Below, piece by piece: positions 42,505 to 47,634 of a DNA stretch of 47,634 bases. The stretch is from positions 1-47,634 of the forward strand of contig CAKUAM010000006.1 of assembly GCA_934636305.1 (NCBI GenBank). Direction: 5' to 3'. The position numbers and the translations under genes are program-made. Within the stretch, counting starts at the first letter, position 1. Every line of letters starts with the position of its first letter. The notes below the pieces were generated by a model, which saw nothing but the letters and a program-made list of their open reading frames with translations, was not told where the DNA came from and made no database searches. The stretch comes from an uncultured Oscillospiraceae bacterium. GTDB taxonomy: Bacteria; Bacillota; Clostridia; Oscillospirales; Oscillospiraceae.

Positions 42505-43857
42505 TTATTTCAGAATCGGCAGCTGTCCGCGTGCGGCGATATCCGCCAGGATCGTTTCCGCCGCCGCGCCTTCCGGCACCGTGGCCTGTTCGCCTGTACG
42601 CAGATCCTTGAGCGCAACCACGCCGCCGTTTACCTCATCCTCACCAAGGAAAATGACATAAGGCACGTGCAGCTTGTCCGCATACTGGATCTTGGCCTTG
42701 AATTTCTTCTGCTCGGTATAGAGCTGGACCCGGATATTCTTCTCGCGCAGCGCCGTAGCCAGGCGCACAGAGGGCTCCAGATCCTCCGTCATCGGCACGA
42801 TCATCACATCAGCCGGTGCCGCCGCGCGCGCATCATTGAGCATCCCCTGCTCACTGAGCACATAGAAAAGACGCGTCAGTCCGATGGAAATGCCAACGCC
42901 GGGCAGGGGCCTGTCCGTATAGTATTCCGCAAGATTGTCGTACCGGCCGCCGGAGCAGACGGAACCAATCTCCGGGTGGTCAAGAAGCGTTGTCTCATAG
43001 ACCGTGCCGGTATAATAGTCCAGTCCGCGCGCAATCGTCAGATCAACTGCAAAGTTTTCCTCCGGCACGCCGAACGCGCCGAGCAGCTTCGTCACAGCTG
43101 TCAGCTCATCGACACCGGTATCGAAGGTCTCATTCTTTCCCCGGTACTGCTCCAATGCGGCAAGCACTTCCTCGTTGGCTCCTCGGATGGCAATGAATCT
43201 GAGGATTTCATCCGCCTGTTCCTCCGCCACGCCGCAGTCCTCAATCAAAAGTACGCGGACCTTGTCTGCCCCGATCTTGTCGAGCTTGTCGACCGTGCGC
43301 ATGATGTCTCCGGACTTCTCAGACAGCCCCAGCATGGCGTAGAAGCCGTTTAAGATCTTGCGGTTGTTGACGCGGATCTGGAACCGGCGCAGGCCAAGTG
43401 TGGAGAACGTCTTATAGATGATGGCCGGGACCTCCGCCTCATTGGTGATGGAAAGCTTTCCATCGCCGATGATGTCGATATCCGCCTGATAGAACTCACG
43501 GAAACGTCCGCGCTGCGCGCGCTCGCCCCGGTAGACCTTGCCGATCTGATAGCGGCGGAACGGGAACGACAGCTCGCCGTAGTGCAGCGCAACATACTTT
43601 GCCAGCGGAACCGTCAGGTCGAAGCGCAGGGCAAGATCACTGTCGCCCTTCTGGAAGCGGTAAATCTGCTTTTCCGTCTCGCCGCCGCCCTTGGCCAGCA
43701 GCACGTCCGCTGCCTCAATGGCCGGGGTATCCAACGGCGTAAAGCCATAGAGGCTGTACGTTCTGCGCAGAACCTCCATGATCGCCTCCATCTGCAGCTG
43801 CGGCTGCGGCAGCAGCTCCATAAAGCCGGAGAGCGTATGCGGTTTGATTTGTGCCAT
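42505..43857 (-). CDS. hisS: Histidyl-tRNA synthetase
   Basis: The 450-residue class II synthetase has motif 1 in the N-terminal part, motif 2 'YQIGKVYRGERAQRGRFREF' and the His-specific signature 'ARGLDYYTGTVYE', with 'CSGGRYDNL' before motif 3. The C-terminal anticodon-binding domain starts near residue 350 ('ADVMIVPM'). Length is slightly above the usual 420-430. GAGAGGA precedes the ATG. Expression is controlled by the T-box leader upstream, which senses uncharged tRNA-His. Confidence 0.97.
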   Translation of the reverse strand: MAQIKPHTLSGFMELLPQPQLQMEAIMEVLRRTYSLYGFTPLDTPAIEAADVLLAKGGGETEKQIYRFQKGDSDLALRFDLTVPLAKYVALHYGELSFPFRRYQIGKVYRGERAQRGRFREFYQADIDIIGDGKLSITNEAEVPAIIYKTFSTLGLRRFQIRVNNRKILNGFYAMLGLSEKSGDIMRTVDKLDKIGADKVRVLLIEDCGVAEEQADEILRFIAIRGANEEVLAALEQYRGKNETFDTGVDELTAVTKLLGAFGVPEENFAVDLTIARGLDYYTGTVYETTLLDHPEIGSVCSGGRYDNLAEYYTDRPLPGVGISIGLTRLFYVLSEQGMLNDARAAAPADVMIVPMTEDLEPSVRLATALREKNIRVQLYTEQKKFKAKIQYADKLHVPYVIFLGEDEVNGGVVALKDLRTGEQATVPEGAAAETILADIAARGQLPILK

Positions 43858-43929
43858 AATTGAATCCTCTCTGTATTTTCAAATTACTATTCATGTTATA
43901 GAGCCGGGGCGTCTTGCATGCGCCGCCCG

Positions 43930-44198
43930 TTCCCGGGCAAAAAGATACTCCCGTCCCAGACCTTTGGGACGAGAGCAAGCATGCTTCGTGGTGCCACCCA
44001 AATTCAGAGCGCGTCGCATGTCTGCGCTCCCTCTCCCACGTGCTGCGGGCCGCGGGTCCTCCGGCGATTTCGGCAAATGCCTTATACGCATGCTCGGCGG
44101 ATGTCCTTCCCAGGATGACTGCAAGAGCCTCTCAGCGCAGCGGCCCTCTCTCTGGAGCAGTCCGGCTCCTGGTACTGTTTCCGCGTCATCGCAGAATA
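43930..44198 (-). ncRNA. T-box leader of hisS-aspS
   Basis: On the minus strand the T-box sequence GGGTGGCACCACGAAGC is at 43983-43999. It is followed by a terminator hairpin (43948-43974, CTCTCGTCCCA pairing with TGGGACGGGAG) and a T run at 43939-43943. Stem I should occupy about 44060-44195; AGTACCAGGAG, CAGAGAG and GCTGAGAG elements are visible there. Uncharged tRNA pairs with the T-box bulge and favours antitermination. I expect a His specifier (CAT or CAC) but cannot fix its position. The promoter must overlap the end of the upstream gene (TAATAT near 44196-44201). Confidence 0.92.
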
Positions 44199-44615
44199 TT
44201 ATCGAATGGTTTTCTTGGATTTCATCATCATACGCCAATCCAGATCACCGCGCTGCAGCCCGAGGATCAGCATTTCCGCCGATGCCAGGTTGGTCGCACA
44301 CGGGACGTTGTACGTGTCGCACAGACGCAGGGTACGCATGATTCTCTGATCCTCCCAGGGATCATTGTCATTCGGATCCGAGAACATCAGCACAAGGTCA
44401 ATTTCGTTATACGCAATCCGCGCATCAATCTGCTGGTGACCGCCCTGATTCTTGGACATGAACAGCGCCACCGGCAGGCCCGTCGCCTCGGAAACCAGCC
44501 GCCCTGTCGCCGCCGTCGCTGACAGCGAATGCTTGGACAGGATACTTTTATATGCGGTGCAGAACTGCACCATGAGCTCTTTTTTCTTATCGTGTGCCAT
44601 AAGGGTGATATTCAT
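44199..44615 (-). CDS. Methylglyoxal-synthase-like protein lacking catalytic residues
   Basis: This 138-residue protein has the MgsA/carbamoyl-phosphate-synthase-like fold: 'MAHDKKKELMVQF', 'NEIDLVLMFSDP', 'YNVPCATNLASAEMLI'. Compared with E. coli MgsA, His19 is kept (HDKKK), but Asp71 is His (GGDQQ to GGHQQ), His98 is Trp and Asp101 is Gln (PHDPD to PWEDQ). The phosphate loop ATGTTG is ATAATG. It is therefore unlikely to make methylglyoxal. AAAGGAG sets the ATG at 44615. It follows the MinD-like gene, a neighbourhood known for mgsA in Clostridia, which suggests a retained non-catalytic role. Confidence 0.8.
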   Translation of the reverse strand: MNITLMAHDKKKELMVQFCTAYKSILSKHSLSATAATGRLVSEATGLPVALFMSKNQGGHQQIDARIAYNEIDLVLMFSDPNDNDPWEDQRIMRTLRLCDTYNVPCATNLASAEMLILGLQRGDLDWRMMMKSKKTIR

Positions 44616-44660
44616 GATTCTCAGCTCCTTTATGTACGCCCGGTCAGCCGGCAAGCCAGC

Positions 44661-45407
44661 TCACCGTCTGCCTATCTTCATCAGCGGCACGCGTTTGCCG
44701 CAAAGCCGTTTTGCAATGTTGAGGCACGCCAGTGCCGCGCCGTGATATGTATACTGAACCAGCGGCTTGCCCTCTGCAGCTGCCAGTGTCACCGATACAT
44801 CGTCCGGCACCACGCCGATCAGCGGCAGCCCCACGCCATCCATCACATCGTCGATGGTCGCGTTCATCCGCGCGAACAGGCGCGGACTCGCCCGATTGAC
44901 AATCAGCCGCGCCGGAATCTGCCTGCTCTGCAGCAGAAGATCCGCCGCACGCGCAGCATCGCGCTGGGACGCCGGATCCGCCAGTGCAATGACGACCGCT
45001 TCGCTTGCGAATCTGGTCGCCAGGCGGAACATCGCGCCGACGCCTGCAGGCGCGTCAAGCAGAATCCAGTCGTACTGCTCCTGTGCCTGTGCCAGAAGCG
45101 TGCCAAACGCCGCCTCATCCACACTTTCCGCCGCCTCTGTGACAGGCGCCGTCAGCATCTGCAGGCCGGGGATCGTCGGGTGGCTGGCTGCCTGCTGCAA
45201 AGAGTATTCCCCGCGCATCACCACCGTAAACGGCAGAACTGCCTCATCCGACATGCCCAATGCAATATCGAGATTGCGCAGCCCGACATCCAGATCGATG
45301 CACAGCACACGCATGCCCTCCATTGCAAGACAGGACGCAATCCCGGCACACAGGGAGGTTTTGCCCGTGCCGCCTTTGCCGGATATCACCGCCAAAACCT
45401 GTGCCAA
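44661..45407 (-). CDS. MinD-like ParA-family ATPase
   Basis: This 248-residue deviant-Walker ATPase has 'ISGKGGTGKTSLCAGIAS' at the N-terminus, 'VLCIDLDVGLRNLDIALGM' (switch I, MinD signature) and 'YDWILLDAPAGVG' (Walker B). MinD proteins polymerise on membranes with ATP to place division or other machinery. The C-terminus stops at 'AKRLCGKRVPLMKIGRR', without the extra amphipathic helix that normally anchors MinD, and no minC or minE is adjacent. The start is TTG at 45407, seven bases after AGGAGGG. The ATG at 45425 contains that site and is unlikely. Confidence 0.85.
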   Translation of the reverse strand: MAQVLAVISGKGGTGKTSLCAGIASCLAMEGMRVLCIDLDVGLRNLDIALGMSDEAVLPFTVVMRGEYSLQQAASHPTIPGLQMLTAPVTEAAESVDEAAFGTLLAQAQEQYDWILLDAPAGVGAMFRLATRFASEAVVIALADPASQRDAARAADLLLQSRQIPARLIVNRASPRLFARMNATIDDVMDGVGLPLIGVVPDDVSVTLAAAEGKPLVQYTYHGAALACLNIAKRLCGKRVPLMKIGRR

Positions 45408-45442
45408 GCGCCTTCCCTCCTGCATTCCGATACTTGTACAGT

Positions 45443-45471
45443 ATTATAAACGAAGAAATTTAGAAATTCAA
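45443..45471 (-). promoter_or_regulatory. SigA promoter of the MinD-like/MgsA-like pair
   Basis: Minus-strand -35 TTGAAT, a 17-bp spacer and -10 TATAAT lie about 40 bases before the TTG start. Confidence 0.78.
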
Positions 45472-45665
45472 TGGGCAAACTGACGCCTGTACGATTTTTT
45501 ATATCTCCCGCGCCTGCTGCCACAAACGCCCATCGTTTTCCCGGGATCTGGCGGGCCAATCCCAACGCAGCCGAGTGCGCCCTTATCCGCCGGCGCAAAC
45601 CGGCAAAACTTCCGTTCTGCCGCGCACATTGTCCGCATACGATGATACGGGAGGTGATCCGCATC

Positions 45666-46712
45666 ATGCAGACGGACAGACAGTCCCAGCGCTTTTGCAT
45701 TGGTCTGGTCCTATTCGCAGTTGCAGTCCGGCTGCTCGGCTGCCTTCAGGATTTTTTGCAGCCGCAGCTGCAGAGCCAGGCCGCGCCCGAGGTTTTTCTT
45801 CTGGAGATTCTCGCCGCTGCCCCACAGCAGTCGCCGCAGTCTCCGGAAACGGATGATGCAGAGACAGACCATGCCGCTGCGCCGGAGGCTCAGACAGACA
45901 TCAGCATCACGTCCGCCGCTGAAGAACCTCCTGCCGCACAACCGGCGTCCACGCCGCTGACCTTTGCGCCGGAGGAGGCCGACGCCATCACAATTGCAGG
46001 CGCCTGCAGCTATCCGGTGGACAAGCAGACGCTTCTGCAGCAGCCCTGCCCGCTTGATTTTTCGCAGGACGGCCCGACAGTCCTGATCGTCCACACACAT
46101 TCAAGCGAGGCCTACACCATGGAAACCGGATGGGAGTATCAGGAATCCGATCAGCAGCGCACCCTTGATGCGCAATACTCCGTCGTCCGCATCGGCGATG
46201 AAATCGCCGATCTTCTTACACAGGCCGGTATCTCTGTGCTGCATGATACCACGCCAAACGACTATCCGGACTACAACGGCGCTTATGAGCGCATGCGTCA
46301 GACCATTGAGCAGTATCTTACCCAGTATCCCACCATTCAGATGGTGCTCGATATCCACCGGGATGCCGCCCCAGATTCTGACGGCAACCCGGTGGCGCTG
46401 ACTGCCAATGTACAGGGGGACACCTGCGCTGAGCTCATGATCGTCGTCGGCACAGATGAGGGCGGCCTGTCCCATCCGGACTGGCAGGAAAACCTCTCCG
46501 CAGGACTCAAGCTTCAGGCGCTTCTGAACCGCGCTGCACCGGGGCTATGCCGGAATCTGGATCTGCGCACAGAGCGCTTCAACCAGCATGAGACGCCCGG
46601 TTCCCTGCTCGTCGAGGTCGGAGCCAGCGGCAATACGCTTGCTGAGGCCATCCGTTCTGCGCGCATTCTGGCGCAGGCGCTGATTGCGCTGGTTCAGGGC
46701 TGCAGCTCCTAG
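45666..46712 (+). CDS. spoIIP: Stage II sporulation protein P
   Basis: The 348-residue protein has an N-terminal membrane anchor (about 11-26), a low-complexity Pro/Ala/Glu linker to about 110, and the SpoIIP amidase/endopeptidase domain. Motifs are 'PTVLIVHTHSSEAY', 'MVLDIHRDA', 'VVGTDEGG' and 'FNQHETPGSLLVEVGASGNT', holding the zinc-binding His and Glu residues. In sporulation it cleaves septal peptidoglycan with SpoIID and SpoIIM to drive forespore engulfment. The ATG at 45666 follows GGGAGGTGAT. Usual expression is by mother-cell SigE; I could not identify the promoter. The TAG stop is the first three bases of the short repeat element. Confidence 0.92.
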   Translation: MQTDRQSQRFCIGLVLFAVAVRLLGCLQDFLQPQLQSQAAPEVFLLEILAAAPQQSPQSPETDDAETDHAAAPEAQTDISITSAAEEPPAAQPASTPLTFAPEEADAITIAGACSYPVDKQTLLQQPCPLDFSQDGPTVLIVHTHSSEAYTMETGWEYQESDQQRTLDAQYSVVRIGDEIADLLTQAGISVLHDTTPNDYPDYNGAYERMRQTIEQYLTQYPTIQMVLDIHRDAAPDSDGNPVALTANVQGDTCAELMIVVGTDEGGLSHPDWQENLSAGLKLQALLNRAAPGLCRNLDLRTERFNQHETPGSLLVEVGASGNTLAEAIRSARILAQALIALVQGCSS

Positions 46713-46795
46713 TGTGTATCTGAAAACTGTCAACGCCCCCGGACAACGGGCCTTTTCGCGCTGCCGGTCACATCTCCAGTTTTCAGATACACCCT
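46710..46795. repeat. Inverted-repeat element A, short form (MITE-like)
   Basis: The 86-bp element has a 16-bp perfect terminal inverted repeat (GTGTATCTGAAAACTG) and an inner stem around GCCCCCGG/CGGGCC. It is the internally deleted relative of the element at 36848-37013. Its first TAG is the spoIIP stop codon. Confidence 0.85.
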
Positions 46796-46832
46796 GGCAA
46801 AAATAAAATTAAGAATTATTTGCAAAAAACTC

Positions 46833-46861
46833 TTGACAAATCGCATGCAAATGCTTATACT
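46833..46861 (+). promoter_or_regulatory. SigA promoter of perR-rubrerythrin
   Basis: TTGACA at 46833-46838, a 17-bp spacer and TATACT at 46856-46861 lie about 55 bases before the regulator ATG. Confidence 0.88.
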
Positions 46862-46871
46862 GTCATTGTAA

Positions 46872-46886
46872 TGATAATTATTATCA
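46872..46886 (+). promoter_or_regulatory. PerR/Fur-type operator
   Basis: TGATAAT-T-ATTATCA is a perfect 7-1-7 inverted repeat at the predicted transcription start. It fits the PerR/Fur box pattern and implies autorepression. Confidence 0.85.
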
Positions 46887-46914
46887 ATATTAACTTCAGC
46901 AAGGGAGGCCTGCC

Positions 46915-47316
46915 ATGTCCACAGTCAGAAAGCACAGCCGCAAACGCGACGCAATTCTGGAGTGTCTGCGCTGCACAACCAGCCATCCGACCGCGGAATG
47001 GATCTATCACCAGCTGAAGCCCCAGATCCCGGATTTGTCTCTGGCAACGGTCTATCGCAATCTTGCTATGTTCAAGGCCGAGGGTTCGATCGATTCCGTC
47101 GGTGTCTACAACGGGCTTGAGCGCTTCGATTTCCGGACAGATCCACACGCACACTTTATCTGCCGCCAGTGCGGCGCAGTCAGCGATATCAACTGGCTGG
47201 AGCTGCCAGCATCCTCTCTGCAGGAAATTGAGCAGCAAACCGGCGCCGTTGTTGAGACCGCCCGCATTGCCATCACCGGCATCTGCGCGCAGTGCGCAGA
47301 AAAATCCCGGCAATAA
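46915..47316 (+). CDS. perR: PerR/Fur-family metalloregulator
   Basis: The 133-residue repressor has an N-terminal winged helix ('SHPTAEWIYHQLK', 'LSLATVYRNLAMFKAEGSI') and a C-terminal metal-binding dimerisation domain. Structural zinc is held by two CxxC pairs ('FICRQCG', 'GICAQCA'), and the regulatory site includes 'RFDFRTDPHAHF'. The gene is followed 49 bases later by a rubrerythrin gene, so PerR (peroxide sensing by metal-catalysed His oxidation) is more likely than Fur. An operator covers its own transcription start. AAGGGAGG precedes the ATG. Confidence 0.9.
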   Translation: MSTVRKHSRKRDAILECLRCTTSHPTAEWIYHQLKPQIPDLSLATVYRNLAMFKAEGSIDSVGVYNGLERFDFRTDPHAHFICRQCGAVSDINWLELPASSLQEIEQQTGAVVETARIAITGICAQCAEKSRQ

Positions 47317-47365
47317 TATCCACAGGTACACCACAATTATAAAAAATATTACGGAGGAAACTATC

Positions 47366-47634
47366 ATGAAGAAATTTGTTTGCAAAGTCTGCGGTTACAT
47401 CTACGAAGGCGACGCTGCTCCGGCAGAGTGCCCCGTCTGTCATGCCAAGAGCAACATGTTTGAGGAAGTCAAGGGCGAACTCAAACTTGCTGCTGAGCAT
47501 GAATACGGCGTCTACGGCGCAACCGTAAAGAACAACCCCGACATCTCCGCTGAGGACAAGCAGTATATCTTCGACCAGCTGAAGGCCAACTTCAACGGCG
47601 AGTGCTCTGAGGTCGGCATGTATCTGTGCATGGC
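47366..47634 (+). CDS. Rubrerythrin-type protein with N-terminal rubredoxin domain (partial)
   Basis: The first 89 residues are inside the window; the 3' end is cut. A rubredoxin-like Fe(Cys)4 domain comes first ('FVCKVCGYIYEG', then 'CPVCHAK'), followed by the beginning of a ferritin-like helical domain ('FNGECSEVGMYLCMA', with the Glu ligand). This 'reverse' order is found in anaerobe peroxidases that use NADH-derived electrons to reduce H2O2. GGAGGAA precedes the ATG. It shares the PerR-regulated transcript and is expected to be induced by peroxide or oxygen exposure. Confidence 0.9.
   Translation, partial: MKKFVCKVCGYIYEGDAAPAECPVCHAKSNMFEEVKGELKLAAEHEYGVYGATVKNNPDISAEDKQYIFDQLKANFNGECSEVGMYLCM

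Noticed and set aside
45536..45549. TTTTCCCGGGATCT as a Noc-binding site
   Set aside because: Only the ATTTCCCGGGAAAT core is partly kept (three mismatches) and the symmetry is lost.

Overview
The window comes from a high-GC, anaerobic, endospore-forming Firmicute, most likely class Clostridia and probably Oscillospiraceae. Supporting evidence is a gerA-type germination operon, spoIIP, a T-box leader, a PerR-rubrerythrin pair, pyruvate phosphate dikinase, low-GC SigA-type promoters and Shine-Dalgarno sequences before nearly every gene. This placement is inferred from gene content only. No rRNA, tRNA or CRISPR array lies inside the window, although tandem strong promoters at the left edge point out of it toward what may be a stable-RNA operon.

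Layout. 1-3031 (minus): gerAA-gerAC-gerAB, with a very short GerAC. 3195-7873 (plus): FemAB-type transferase, a divergent alanine racemase, mnmE and a cysteine desulfurase, tightly packed. 7874-8874: a pair of DnaA boxes, then a Noc/ParB-family gene. 9104-11740: ppdK with its own promoter and terminator. 11850-16515 (minus): a BMP-family nucleoside-type ABC importer. 16700-19592 (minus): an S-layer-homology surface protein interrupted by a frameshift in an A8 tract. 19760-22303 (minus): a 1-phosphofructokinase-like kinase and a hybrid histidine kinase.

The most striking region is 22422-36850. It reads as a self-contained sigma-54-controlled sugar phosphotransferase (PTS) locus. It carries rpoN itself, a LevR-type activator, its own Enzyme I and HPr, mannose-family IIA, IIB and a fused IIC-IID. 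It also holds an unusual set of catabolic or redox genes: two BtpA/SgcQ TIM barrels, a VOC protein, a C_GCAxxG_C_C protein, a CoA-disulfide-reductase/rhodanese fusion and an SDR. Two perfect -24/-12 promoters drive the two minus-strand transcription units, and both carry the same 12-bp dyad fused to the -24 element. No known sugar-phosphate lyase or deglycase is present, so the substrate is unknown; the BtpA proteins are the best candidates for the key enzymes.

37011-47634 holds a HAD phosphatase, a degenerate histidine kinase, an MFS transporter, hisS-aspS under a T-box, an MgsA-like protein lacking its catalytic residues next to a MinD-like ATPase, spoIIP, a PerR-type regulator and the start of a rubrerythrin. 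Two kinds of short inverted-repeat elements (36848-37013 with 46710-46795, and 39163-39308) sit at gene 3' ends. The first kind supplies the TAG stop codon of the neighbouring genes.
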